A stretch of 64,000 bases of DNA from Cedecea neteri. Its GTDB lineage: Bacteria; Pseudomonadota; Gammaproteobacteria; Enterobacterales; Enterobacteriaceae. Below, in pieces: positions 47,203 through 55,906 of the stretch. The number at the start of each line of letters is the position of its first letter. The stretch's first letter is position 1. The notes beneath the pieces are model-generated. The model searched no databases, was not told the DNA's origin, and saw nothing but the letters and a program-made list of their open reading frames with translations. Both the position numbers and the translations under genes were made by a program. The DNA lies in contig NZ_CP009459.1 in the NCBI RefSeq assembly GCF_000758325.1, positions 1,488,001 to 1,552,000 on the forward strand, given 5' to 3'.

Positions 47203-47844
47203 ATGGAACAGAATAAAGGCTTTTGGTACGCGGACTGGTCATTCCCGATCTTTGTCGGCCTGCTCTCCTCCGGCGTGTTTGCCGGGACACACATGTACTA
47301 CCTGTACGGCATCGGCGCGTTTAACGAAGTCGCCTTCGTGGCGATGCTGAAGTCCGGGATTGATACCGGCGTTTACGGCGCGGTGGCGGCTTTCGGCGCC
47401 AGCTTCCTGTTTGCCCGCATCATCGAAGGCTCTCTGGTCGGGATCCTGGATATCGGTGGGGCGATTCAAACCGGCGTAGGCCTTGGCGTTCCGGCGCTGC
47501 TGCTGGGCGCGGGCTTTGTCTTCCCGGTGGCAAACTTTGCGGCGTCATTGGTGACCGGCCTGGTGATTGGTTTGGCCATTGGCTACATCATCATTCTGGC
47601 GCGTAAGTTCACCATCAATCAGAGCGACTCCACCTACGGGGCGGACGTCATGATGGGCGCGGGTAACGCTTCCGGCCGCTTCCTTGGGCCGTTGATTATC
47701 CTCAGCGCCATGACGGCTTCGATTCCTATCGGCATCGGCTCGTTGATCGGTTCTCTGCTGTTTTACCTCTGGGGCAAACCGATCACCGGCGGGGCGATCC
47801 TGGGCGCAATGATTTTAGGCTCCATTTTCCCGGTAGCGTTGTAA
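47203..47844 (+). CDS. DUF4310 membrane protein (EF_0833/AHA_3914 type)
   Basis: A 213-aa inner-membrane protein with about six hydrophobic segments. It begins MEQNKGFWYADWSFPIFVG, followed by Gly-rich stretches (GAIQTGVGLGVPALLLGAGFVF; GADVMMGAGNASGRFLGPL). It probably forms the membrane channel with DUF4311. The arrangement of two membrane proteins plus two small soluble proteins recalls multi-subunit sugar permeases of the PTS, but no sequence similarity to a known EIIC or EIID was recognised. Confidence 0.82.
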   Translation: MEQNKGFWYADWSFPIFVGLLSSGVFAGTHMYYLYGIGAFNEVAFVAMLKSGIDTGVYGAVAAFGASFLFARIIEGSLVGILDIGGAIQTGVGLGVPALLLGAGFVFPVANFAASLVTGLVIGLAIGYIIILARKFTINQSDSTYGADVMMGAGNASGRFLGPLIILSAMTASIPIGIGSLIGSLLFYLWGKPITGGAILGAMILGSIFPVAL

Positions 47845-47899
47845 GCAGTATTTCCAGGGCGGACGGGCTGCGGCTCATCCGCCAGTTAAGGAGAAAGAT

Positions 47900-49033
47900 A
47901 TGTTTGACCTGATCCTGCGCCAGGCGCGGCTGGTGGACGATACCGTGATCGATATCGCCCTGAAGGACGGCAAAATTGCCGCCTTAGGCAAGATAACCGG
48001 CGAGGCAACTGAAGAGCGCCAGCTGAACGGCGAATACTACGTCAGCGCCGGCTGGATTGACTCCCACGTTCACTGTTATCCCAAGTCCCCGATTTACCAC
48101 GACGAACCTGACAGCGTAGGGATTCATACCGGCGTGACCACGGTTGTTGACGCTGGCAGTACCGGCGCCGATGACGTCGACGATTTCTATCAAATCACCC
48201 GCAGCGCAGCGACGGAAGTTTATGCGCTGCTGAACATCTCCCGCGTGGGTCTGATTGCCCAGAACGAGCTGTCCAATATGGCGAATATTGACGCTGACGC
48301 CGTACGCGGCGCGGTGAAGCGCCACCCGGACTTTATCGTGGGCTTAAAGGCGCGTATGAGCAGCAGCGTGGTGGGTGACAACGGCATTACGCCGCTGGTG
48401 CGCGCCAAGGCTATCCAGAAAGAAAATGGTGATTTGCCGCTGATGGTGCACATCGGCAACAACCCGCCGGACCTCGATGAAGTTGCCGAGCTGCTGACCA
48501 GCGGCGATATCATCACCCACTGCTACAACGGCAAGCCGAACCGCATTCTCAATCCTGCCGGGCAACTGAGAGCCTCCGTGGCGCAGGCTATTCAGCGCGG
48601 CGTGCGTCTGGATGTCGGGCACGGCACCGCCAGTTTTAGTTTTGACGTGGCGCGTGTCGCTATTCAACAGGGCATTCTGCCGCACAGCATCAGCTCGGAT
48701 ATCTACTGCCGCAACCGCATCAGCGGCCCGGTGCATTCACTCGGCGCAGTGATGTCGAAATTCCTCTCCATTGGCCTGTCATTGCCTCAGGTGATCGATT
48801 GCGTGACCGCTCACGCTGCCGATGGATTACGTCTGAAAAATAAAGGTCGTCTGGCCGTGGGGCTGGATGGCGATCTGACCGTCTTTGAGCTGCGCCGCCA
48901 GCCAACGGTATTTACCGACGCAGAGCAGCAAACGCTGACGGGTGACCAGGCGCTGGTGGCGCTGGCCGCAGTGCGCGCCGGGAAATGGTTTACTACCGAA
49001 CAAGGGAAAGCTGAACATGTCTTCGATCTATGA
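47900..49033 (+). CDS. Amidohydrolase/deacetylase (EF_0837/AHA_3915 type)
   Basis: A 377-aa metal-dependent TIM-barrel hydrolase related to dihydroorotases. Ligands are visible: His56/His58 (DSHVHCY), carboxylatable Lys150 (VGLKARMS), His184 (MVHIGN), His207 (ITHCYNG) and a DVGHG loop at 238-242. It may hydrolyse an amide, for example deacylate an acylated amino-sugar acid, before DgaE acts. The substrate is inferred only from neighbours. The stop overlaps the dgaE start by 17 bases. Confidence 0.88.
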   Translation: MFDLILRQARLVDDTVIDIALKDGKIAALGKITGEATEERQLNGEYYVSAGWIDSHVHCYPKSPIYHDEPDSVGIHTGVTTVVDAGSTGADDVDDFYQITRSAATEVYALLNISRVGLIAQNELSNMANIDADAVRGAVKRHPDFIVGLKARMSSSVVGDNGITPLVRAKAIQKENGDLPLMVHIGNNPPDLDEVAELLTSGDIITHCYNGKPNRILNPAGQLRASVAQAIQRGVRLDVGHGTASFSFDVARVAIQQGILPHSISSDIYCRNRISGPVHSLGAVMSKFLSIGLSLPQVIDCVTAHAADGLRLKNKGRLAVGLDGDLTVFELRRQPTVFTDAEQQTLTGDQALVALAAVRAGKWFTTEQGKAEHVFDL

Positions 49034-50129
49034 AAAATACAATTTAAAACAGGTGATTAACGCATCTGGCCGCATGACTGCCCTCGGTGTGTCTACGCCT
49101 CGCCCGGAAGTGGTGGACGCGGTCACCACCGGCATGAATCACTACTTCGAAATGAAAGATCTGGTGAACAAGACCGGCGCCTACATTGCCGGACTGCTCG
49201 ACGTTGAAGCGGCGACCGTGGTGTCCTGCGCTTCTGCCGGTATTGCCCAGTCCGTAGCTGCGGTGCTGGTCAAAGACAATCAATGGCTGATCGAAAACTT
49301 GCATGCGGCCCCGCTGGAGAACAACGAGATTGTGCTGCCGAAGGGCCACAACGTTAACTTTGGCGCGCCGGTCGGCACGATGGTGAACCTGGGCGGCGGC
49401 AAAATCGTTGAGGCGGGCTACGCCAACGAATGTTCAGCGGATCAGCTGGCTGCGGCTATTTCTCCCCGCACGGCGGCCATTCTGTATATCAAATCCCACC
49501 ATTCGGTGCAGAAAAGCATGCTCAGCGTTGAGCAGGCCGTTGTCGTGGCGCGTAAGCACAACCTGCCGCTGATTGTTGACGCTGCGGCGGAAGAAGATTT
49601 GCAGTGCTACTACCGCGCCGGGGCTGACCTGGTGATTTACAGCGGGGCGAAAGCTATTGAAGGCCCAACCAGCGGGCTGGTTATAGGCAAAGAGCAGTAC
49701 GTCGAGTGGGTTAAGCTGCAAACTGGCGGCATCGGGCGCGCGATGAAAGTCGGCAAAGAAGGCATTCTCGGCCTGACCTGCGCGATTGAACATTACCTGA
49801 GCGCGGCCAAAGAGAGCGGGGCCGAAATGGTCGCCAAAATGACGCCGTTTATCGACAGCCTGAACACGCTGAACGGCGTTACCGCTCGCGTGGTGTGGGA
49901 CGCCGCTGGCCGCGATATCGCCCGCAGCGAAATCAAGTTCGATGAAGCGACCGTCGGCATCAGCACCGGCGAGCTGGTCAGCAAGCTGAAGCAGGGCGAA
50001 TACGCCATCTACTTCCGTGGCTACAAGGCCAACGAAGGCATTATTGAAGCGGATGTGCGCAGCGTAAGCGCGGCACAGCTGGAGATTATTTACCGCTGCA
50101 TCAAAACGCTGGTAAACAAGGAGAAATAA
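49017..50129 (+). CDS. dgaE: DgaE-family PLP-dependent ammonia lyase
   Basis: A 370-aa fold-type I PLP enzyme of the SelA-like group. The Schiff-base Lys212 sits in YSGAKAIEGPTSG, and the cofactor Asp in LIVDAAAEED. In Salmonella DgaE removes ammonia from D-glucosaminate-6-phosphate to give 2-keto-3-deoxygluconate-6-phosphate. ATG at 49017 lies inside the end of the amidohydrolase gene; the earlier in-frame ATG is unlikely. DgaF follows after 2 bp. Confidence 0.85.
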   Translation: MSSIYEKYNLKQVINASGRMTALGVSTPRPEVVDAVTTGMNHYFEMKDLVNKTGAYIAGLLDVEAATVVSCASAGIAQSVAAVLVKDNQWLIENLHAAPLENNEIVLPKGHNVNFGAPVGTMVNLGGGKIVEAGYANECSADQLAAAISPRTAAILYIKSHHSVQKSMLSVEQAVVVARKHNLPLIVDAAAEEDLQCYYRAGADLVIYSGAKAIEGPTSGLVIGKEQYVEWVKLQTGGIGRAMKVGKEGILGLTCAIEHYLSAAKESGAEMVAKMTPFIDSLNTLNGVTARVVWDAAGRDIARSEIKFDEATVGISTGELVSKLKQGEYAIYFRGYKANEGIIEADVRSVSAAQLEIIYRCIKTLVNKEK

Positions 50130-50131
50130 GC

Positions 50132-50872
50132 ATGAAACTGACCCCGAATTTTTACCGTGACCGTGTGTGCCTGAACGTCCTTGCGGGCTCTAAAGAAAAC
50201 GCCAAAGAGATTTACGAGGCGGCGGAAGGTCACGTGCTGGTCGGCGTGTTATCTAAAAACTACCCGGATGTAGCAAGTGCGGTCGCCGATATGCGTGATT
50301 ACGCGGCGCTCATCGACAACGCGCTCTCCGTTGGCCTCGGCGCAGGCGATCCGAATCAATCTGCCATGGTGAGTGAAATCTCCGGCCAGATACAGCCCCA
50401 GCACGTCAACCAGGTGTTTACCGGCGTGGGCACCAGCCGCGCGCTGTTGGGCCAGAACGAGAGCGTGGTCAATGGCCTGGTTTCACCGACCGGCACCGTC
50501 GGGATGGTAAAAATCTCCACCGGCCCGTTAAGCTCTGGCGCGGCAGACGGCATCGTGCCTGTCGAAACGGCCATTGCGCTGCTGAAGGATATGGGCGGCA
50601 GCTCAATCAAATATTTCCCGATGGGCGGGCTGGACTGTCGCGAAGAGTATCAGGCGGTTGTCGAAGCCTGTGCGAAGCATGACTTCTGGCTCGAGCCAAC
50701 CGGCGGTATCGATCTTGAGAACTACGAGGAGATCCTGAAGATTGCGCTGGATGCTGGCGTCAGCAAAGTGATCCCGCATATTTACAGCTCGATTATCGAC
50801 AAGGCCAGCGGCAATACGCGCCCGGCGGATGTTGCCACGCTGTTGGCGATGACGAAGAAGCTGGTGGGGTAA
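50132..50872 (+). CDS. dgaF: DgaF-family 2-dehydro-3-deoxyphosphogluconate (KDGP) aldolase
   Basis: A 246-aa TIM-barrel aldolase. The candidate Schiff-base Lys160 is in GSSIKYFPMGG, the phosphate-binding region in WLEPTGGIDLENY. DgaF cleaves 2-keto-3-deoxygluconate-6-phosphate to pyruvate and glyceraldehyde-3-phosphate, finishing the pathway into central metabolism. It is last in the tightly spaced operon; a REP-like repeat follows. Confidence 0.87.
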   Translation: MKLTPNFYRDRVCLNVLAGSKENAKEIYEAAEGHVLVGVLSKNYPDVASAVADMRDYAALIDNALSVGLGAGDPNQSAMVSEISGQIQPQHVNQVFTGVGTSRALLGQNESVVNGLVSPTGTVGMVKISTGPLSSGAADGIVPVETAIALLKDMGGSSIKYFPMGGLDCREEYQAVVEACAKHDFWLEPTGGIDLENYEEILKIALDAGVSKVIPHIYSSIIDKASGNTRPADVATLLAMTKKLVG

Positions 50873-50886
50873 AGCGCTCGCTGTTT

Positions 50887-50990
50887 CCCCTCACCCCGGC
50901 CCTCTCCCCAAAGGGGCGAGGGGGAAAGGAACGATAGATGTGATTACGAAAGATTCCCTCTCCCTTTTAGGGAGAGAGTTAGGGTGAGGG
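50887..50990. repeat. REP-like repeat pair after dgaF
   Basis: CCCCTCACCCCGGCCCTCTC and GGGAGAGAGTTAGGGTGAGGG-type units flank about 40 bp. The last base of the right unit is followed at once by TATAAT (50991-50996), a perfect -10 hexamer 31 bp before the lactonase ATG, so the repeat edge lies within that promoter. Confidence 0.82.
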
Positions 50991-51026
50991 TATAATCCTC
51001 ATCAACCACACTTCGAGGACAAACGC

Positions 51027-52178
51027 ATGTCTGCACGCACTCTGCTTGTTGCTTCATTTGCCTTACTCGCCGCTGGCAACAGCGCGGCGCAAAGTCATTA
51101 CGCCTGGGTTGGCACCTACAACCCGAACGGCGAAGGGCTTTATCGCTTCCAGGTTGACGCCAAAACCGGCGCGCTTAGCGAGAAAACGCTGGTCAACTCA
51201 TTGCCAAACGCCGCGCAGCTCACCGCGTCACCGGACGGTAAAACTTTGTACGTAGCCAGCGAAGCAGAGAAAGGCGTAGTGGCGGCATTGCGTGTCGGCG
51301 ACGACGGAAGTGTGACCGAGCTGAATCAGGTTTCTTCCGGCGGCGCGGGCCCGGTCTACTTGTCCCTGACGCCGCAGGGCAAACACCTGTTGGTGGCTAA
51401 CTATGTGAGTGGCTCAATCGCCGTATTGCCGATTAACGCAGACGGTAGCCTGCAGGAAGCCAGCGACAAGCATCAGGACAGCGGTGAGCCGGGGGCGGCA
51501 AAACCAGACGCTGCGGTGGAAGGTAGCTTTGCCGCCAGCGATCATAACGGCCCGCATGCCCATATGATTGCCGCCGATCCGAGCGGTAAGTTTGTCTTCT
51601 CTACCGATCTTGGTCTGGATCGGATCTATCAGTATCGCTTCGATCAAACCAAAGGCGTGCTGGAGCCAAACGATCCGCCGTTTATCGCCGCCTCCTCAAA
51701 AGGCGCAGGGCCACGCCACTTTGTCTTTGCCGCAGACGGTGCGAGCCTGTGGTTGATTAACGAAGAAGCTTCTACGCTTACCCATTACAAACTCGACCGT
51801 GAGAAAGGCACGCTGACCGAAGGAAAGACGATTTCTTCCCTGCCAAAAGGCTATAAGGGCACGAGCTTTGCGGCGGGCCTGGTGCTGAGCCACGACGGTA
51901 AGCAACTGTATGTGGCCAACCGCCTGCATAACAGCATCGCTCATTTCAGCGTGGGCGCTAACGGCGAGCTTACTCATCAGGACGATATCTGGACCCGAGG
52001 CGACTATCCACGCGGCCTGACGCTGGACAGCACCGGCAAACATCTTTATGCCCTGAACCAGCGTAGCGACAACATCACTCGCTTTAGCGTGGCTTCGGGC
52101 AGCGGTAAATTAACCTTTATCGACGATTATACGGCTGTGGGAAGCCCGTCACAGATGGTCTTCACCCCGTTTAAGTAA
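51027..52178 (+). CDS. Secreted seven-bladed beta-propeller lactonase
   Basis: A 383-aa protein of the 6-phosphogluconolactonase (Pgl/YbhE) beta-propeller family with a Sec signal peptide (1-21, ending NSAAQ). Repeated blade strands are visible (ASPDGKTLYVASE, LTPQGKHLLVAN, LSHDGKQLYVANR, LDSTGKHLYALNQ). Cytosolic Pgl lacks a signal, so this enzyme acts in the periplasm, perhaps opening an aldonolactone before uptake. It is located between dgaF and the regulator on the same strand, with its own TATAAT. Confidence 0.85.
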   Translation: MSARTLLVASFALLAAGNSAAQSHYAWVGTYNPNGEGLYRFQVDAKTGALSEKTLVNSLPNAAQLTASPDGKTLYVASEAEKGVVAALRVGDDGSVTELNQVSSGGAGPVYLSLTPQGKHLLVANYVSGSIAVLPINADGSLQEASDKHQDSGEPGAAKPDAAVEGSFAASDHNGPHAHMIAADPSGKFVFSTDLGLDRIYQYRFDQTKGVLEPNDPPFIAASSKGAGPRHFVFAADGASLWLINEEASTLTHYKLDREKGTLTEGKTISSLPKGYKGTSFAAGLVLSHDGKQLYVANRLHNSIAHFSVGANGELTHQDDIWTRGDYPRGLTLDSTGKHLYALNQRSDNITRFSVASGSGKLTFIDDYTAVGSPSQMVFTPFK

Positions 52179-52224
52179 CGCAGGACGGGGCGCTTAAACG
52201 CCCCGATAACCAAAGGAAGCGGTA

Positions 52225-54135
52225 GTGAGATTCCCCAATCAACGGCTGGCTCAGCTTTTTGAGATGCTGCAAAACGAAACGCTGCCCCAGGATGAACTGG
52301 CGCGGCGTTTGTCCGTTTCTACTCGTACGGTTCGGGCCGATATTACGGCGCTTAATGCGCTGATGTCAGGCTTCGGGGCTCAGTTTACGCTTACCCGCGG
52401 TGCGGGCTATCAACTGAATATCGAGGATACTGAGCGTTACGGCGAGCTGGTGCAGCATCGTCCGCGCCAGCTTCGTATTCCTCGCACTTCGCCAGAACGC
52501 GTGCATTACCTTGTGGTGCGTTTTTTGACGGCGGCGTTTTCACTGAAGCTGGAAGATCTGGCCGAAGAGTGGTTTGTCAGCCGGGCCACGCTGCAAAGCG
52601 ATATGGCCGAAGTGCGGGAGTGGTTTAACCGCTATCATCTGACCATTGAGACACGTCCGCGCCACGGTATGAAGCTGTTCGGCAGCGAGACGGCTATCCG
52701 CGCCTGCCTGACTGACCTGCTGTGGCAGTTAACCTTAGAGGACAGCGATAATCCGTTATTGACGGAAGAAGCGCTGAACGCGGGTGTCCCGGAGTTGCTC
52801 GCCGGTTCGCTGCACGATTGTTTTACCCGCTGCCACATCCGCCTGACCGATGAAGGCGAGCAGTTTATTCGCCTCTATTGTTCGGTGGCGGTTCGCCGCA
52901 TCAGTGAAGGTTATCCGCTACCGGAATTTATGGCGGATAACGTTGATGTCCAGGTGAAAGAGGCGGCCAGACAGATCGCCGCTCTTCTTCAGCAGCTGGC
53001 GGGTAAACCGCTTTCCGAAGCTGAAGAGCAGTGGCTGCAGGTGCATATCGCCTCGCGGCAGGTGCAGGAAGTGGCGCCGAGCGCGATCAGCGCCGACGAT
53101 GACGAGGCGCTGGTTAACTATATCCTGCGCTACATCAACACCCACTATAACTACAATCTTCTTAGCGACGAGCAGCTGCACGCCGATCTGCTTACCCACA
53201 TCAAGACGATGATCACCCGGGTGCGCTACCAGATAAACATCCCGAATCCACTGCTGGCTAACATCAAACAGCATTACCCGCTGGCTTACGACATGACGCT
53301 GGCGGCGGTCTCAAGCTGGGGAAAATATACCCCTTACGCCATCAGCGAAAACGAAATTGGTTTTCTGGTGTTGCACATCGGGGTAGGCCTGGAACGTCAT
53401 TACAACATTGGCTACCAGCGTCATCCTCGCGTGCTGATGGTTTGCGATACGGGGAATTCCACGGTGCGTATGCTGCAGGCCATGCTGCTGCGTAAATATC
53501 CCCAGGTGGAAGTGACCAACATAATCTCTCTGCGCGACTACGAGCAGCTTGAAACCGTGGATGAGGACTTTGTGATCAGCACGGCGCGCATAAATGAGAA
53601 AGAAAAGCCGGTGGTGGTGATGGCGCCGTTCCCGACGGATTATCAGCTCGAGCAGCTTGGTAAGCTGGTGCTGGTGGACAGAACAAGGCCTTACATGCTG
53701 GAGAAATTCTTCGATGCCAGCCATTTCCGCATTATCGATCAACCTATGACTCAGCAGCAGCTGTTCCTGACGCTCTGCGAGCAGCTGGAGCGGGAAGGCG
53801 TGGTTGATGCAGATTTTCATCCGTCGGTGGTGGAGCGCGAGGCCATTGTCAGCACGATGCTGGGCGAGGGCATTGCGCTGCCGCACTCGCTGGGCCTGTT
53901 GGCGAAAAAAACGGTGGTTTACACCGTGCTGGCGCCGCACGGTATTAGCTGGGGCGATGAGACTGCGCACGTGATCTTCCTGCTGGCGATTAGCAAAAGC
54001 GAATACGAAGAGGCGATGGCGATTTACGACCTGTTTGTGACGTTCCTGCGTGAGCGAGCGATGGTTCGGCTTCGCGAGAGTAAGAATTTTGACAGTTTTA
54101 AAGCGGTGGCGATGGAGTGCCTGAGTAAGCTGTAA
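52225..54135 (+). CDS. BglG/MtlR-type regulator with PRDs, EIIB and EIIA domains
   Basis: A 636-aa regulator. Domains: HTH (5-60), Mga-like HTH (85-165), PRD1 (about 185-285, His274), PRD2 (about 290-395; His325, His384), EIIB-Gat/Bgl-like (about 400-490, Cys407 in VCDTGNST) and EIIA-Mtl/Fru-like (500-636, His554 in GIALPHS). DNA binding and two phosphorelay domains make it a MtlR/LicR-type activator rather than an RNA antiterminator. Start is GTG at 52225 with AAGGAAG upstream. It is the obvious regulator of the preceding catabolic operon; Salmonella DgaR is a sigma-54 activator, so the control differs. Confidence 0.88.
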   Translation: MRFPNQRLAQLFEMLQNETLPQDELARRLSVSTRTVRADITALNALMSGFGAQFTLTRGAGYQLNIEDTERYGELVQHRPRQLRIPRTSPERVHYLVVRFLTAAFSLKLEDLAEEWFVSRATLQSDMAEVREWFNRYHLTIETRPRHGMKLFGSETAIRACLTDLLWQLTLEDSDNPLLTEEALNAGVPELLAGSLHDCFTRCHIRLTDEGEQFIRLYCSVAVRRISEGYPLPEFMADNVDVQVKEAARQIAALLQQLAGKPLSEAEEQWLQVHIASRQVQEVAPSAISADDDEALVNYILRYINTHYNYNLLSDEQLHADLLTHIKTMITRVRYQINIPNPLLANIKQHYPLAYDMTLAAVSSWGKYTPYAISENEIGFLVLHIGVGLERHYNIGYQRHPRVLMVCDTGNSTVRMLQAMLLRKYPQVEVTNIISLRDYEQLETVDEDFVISTARINEKEKPVVVMAPFPTDYQLEQLGKLVLVDRTRPYMLEKFFDASHFRIIDQPMTQQQLFLTLCEQLEREGVVDADFHPSVVEREAIVSTMLGEGIALPHSLGLLAKKTVVYTVLAPHGISWGDETAHVIFLLAISKSEYEEAMAIYDLFVTFLRERAMVRLRESKNFDSFKAVAMECLSKL

Positions 54136-54147
54136 TCGCTGTTGACC

Positions 54148-54287
54148 TTCACCCGGTCCTCTCCCTGGAAGGGATAGGGGGAGTTCAGTGGCCACAGTTA
54201 CTTCGCCGGGATGAAAACTGGCGTAAATTTAATCGACGGATTGGTGTTATCCCCTCTCCCCTGTGGGGAGAGGGTTAGGGTGAGGGG
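54148..54287. repeat. REP-like repeat pair between convergent regulator and dolP
   Basis: A degenerate left unit (TTCACCCGGTCCTCTCCC) and an intact right unit (CCCCTCTCCCCTGTGGGGAG...GGGTGAGGGG) lie about 75 bp apart between convergent genes. The right unit ends a few bases from the dolP stop codon. Confidence 0.78.
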
Positions 54288-54290
54288 CCG

Positions 54291-54866
54291 TTATTTCAGG
54301 ATCGTGAACGCGGTGGTGACGTGCTTCACGCCGCTAACCCGGCTGGCAATATCCGCCGCGGCTTTACCTTCACGTTCGGTCACCAGGCCAAGCAGGAATA
54401 CTTCGCCATTCTCCGTAGTGACTTTCACGTTAGACGATTTCACCTGGTCGCTGGTGAGCAACTGAGAGCGAACTTTTGTGGTGATCCACGTATCGCTCGA
54501 TGCGACACCCAGGCCGACCGGAGCCATAATTCGAATCTCGTTATAGACTTCGGTTGCGCCGTCTACACCCAACGCAATTTGCTTCGCACGAGAGGCGAGG
54601 TCTGGGTTAGGAGACTGACCAGCCAGCAGCACTTTGCCCTGGTAAGCCGTCACGTTAATGCGTGCTTCTTTCTTGATTTGCTCATCCTTGTTGAGCGCGC
54701 TGTTCACGCGTAATTCAAGCGTGCCGTCATCAACCTGAGTCCCAACGGTGCGTGGGTCTGTCGCAGTTTTTGTCGCCACGGCGGCGCTTCCCACAACAAC
54801 GGCACCGACGCAGCCCTGCAGCAACAGCGCGGAAATAAGAACTGCGACTGGCGTAATGGCCTTCAT
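54291..54866 (-). CDS. dolP: Outer-membrane lipoprotein DolP (YraP)
   Basis: A 191-aa dual-BON-domain lipoprotein. Lipobox LLQGC with Cys19; BON1 at about 45-115 and BON2 at about 120-190. It localises to the division site and supports outer-membrane integrity and the amidase activator NlpD; it is sigma-E-induced in E. coli. ATG at 54866 matches the family start; the in-frame ATG two codons upstream (54872) is also well placed for AGGAG. It lies 33 bp downstream of diaA. Confidence 0.94.
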   Translation of the reverse strand: MKAITPVAVLISALLLQGCVGAVVVGSAAVATKTATDPRTVGTQVDDGTLELRVNSALNKDEQIKKEARINVTAYQGKVLLAGQSPNPDLASRAKQIALGVDGATEVYNEIRIMAPVGLGVASSDTWITTKVRSQLLTSDQVKSSNVKVTTENGEVFLLGLVTEREGKAAADIASRVSGVKHVTTAFTILK

Positions 54867-54898
54867 GTTCATTCCTTCTCCTTTCTCAAAATTAGCTA

Positions 54899-55489
54899 TT
54901 AGCCATCCTGGTGAGGAAATAGCGTATTGTCGATCAGATCGCATAAACAGTTTACCGTCAGCATATGCATCTCCTGGATGCGGGCGCTGCGATGAGAAGG
55001 GATTCGGATTTCAACATCCTGTGGCCCCAACAGTCCTGCCAGTTCGCCGCCGTCATATCCCGTCAGCGCGACGATGGTCATGTCGCGGGTGACAGCGGCC
55101 TCAACCGCTTTGACAATATCACGGCTATTGCCTCGGGTGGAAATCGCCAGCAAAACGTCCCCGGCGTGGCCCAGCGCACGAACCTGCTTGGCATAAACTT
55201 CTTCATGCAGACGGTCGTTAGCGATCGCGGTTAAGACCACATTATCTGCATTAAGTGCAATGGCTGGTAAACTAGGGCGCTCTGTTTCAAAACGGTTGAT
55301 CATGCTGGCAGCAAAATGCTGTGCGTTGGCGGCGGAGGTACCATTGCCACAACAGAGGATTTTGTTGCCGTTCAGCAAAGACTGAACCAGCGTCATCGCG
55401 GCACGGGAGATGGCGTCCGGCAGGGCTTCCGCTGCGGCAATCTGAGTTTGAATACTTTCCGTGAAGCAGACTTTGATTCTTTCGAGCAC
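54899..55489 (-). CDS. diaA: DnaA initiator-associating protein DiaA
   Basis: A 196-aa SIS-domain protein that forms tetramers, binds several DnaA molecules and promotes timely initiation at oriC. The SIS core [27 protein letters not shown] and the C-terminal half [20 protein letters not shown] are nearly identical to E. coli. The start is GTG. It lies between yraN and dolP, 21 bp from yraN. Confidence 0.96.
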   Translation of the reverse strand: MLERIKVCFTESIQTQIAAAEALPDAISRAAMTLVQSLLNGNKILCCGNGTSAANAQHFAASMINRFETERPSLPAIALNADNVVLTAIANDRLHEEVYAKQVRALGHAGDVLLAISTRGNSRDIVKAVEAAVTRDMTIVALTGYDGGELAGLLGPQDVEIRIPSHRSARIQEMHMLTVNCLCDLIDNTLFPHQDG

Positions 55490-55510
55490 GTTGATTCTAC
55501 CTGGAGTTTT

Positions 55511-55906
55511 TTAGATATCGGCGGCAAACGCGTTGGTCAGCCACGCTATTTCATTGCCGGTGAAAGCTAACACATCGAAACGGCAATCTACAGTATCAAA
55601 ACTTTGACCTTTGCCGCTAAGCCAAACCTGAGCGGCATGCAGCAGGCGCAGCTGCTTGCTGCGCGTCACGCTGGCGGCGGCTCCGCCGAACTTATCGTTA
55701 CGCCGAAAACGTACTTCCACAAAAACGATAACCTGCTGCTGTTGCATGATGAGGTCGATTTCGCCGCCGCGAACATGCACATTCGCGGCTACGAAGCGCA
55801 TTCCCTCGCGCTCAAGATAGCGACGCGCCTGCTGTTCATAGCGTGCGCCGCGTTGCTTGCGGTTCAGGATACCGGAACGATCTGGCCCTGACTGAATTGC
55901 AGCCAA
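55511..55906 (-). CDS. yraN: YraN family endonuclease-like protein
   Basis: A 131-aa UPF0102 protein with a PD-(D/E)xK nuclease-like fold. [24 protein letters not shown] contains the EID and VEVR residues that would be the active site. It may resolve or nick DNA; the function is not proven. The start lies 43 bases inside the end of lpoA, the same overlap style as in E. coli. Confidence 0.93.
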   Translation of the reverse strand: MAAIQSGPDRSGILNRKQRGARYEQQARRYLEREGMRFVAANVHVRGGEIDLIMQQQQVIVFVEVRFRRNDKFGGAAASVTRSKQLRLLHAAQVWLSGKGQSFDTVDCRFDVLAFTGNEIAWLTNAFAADI

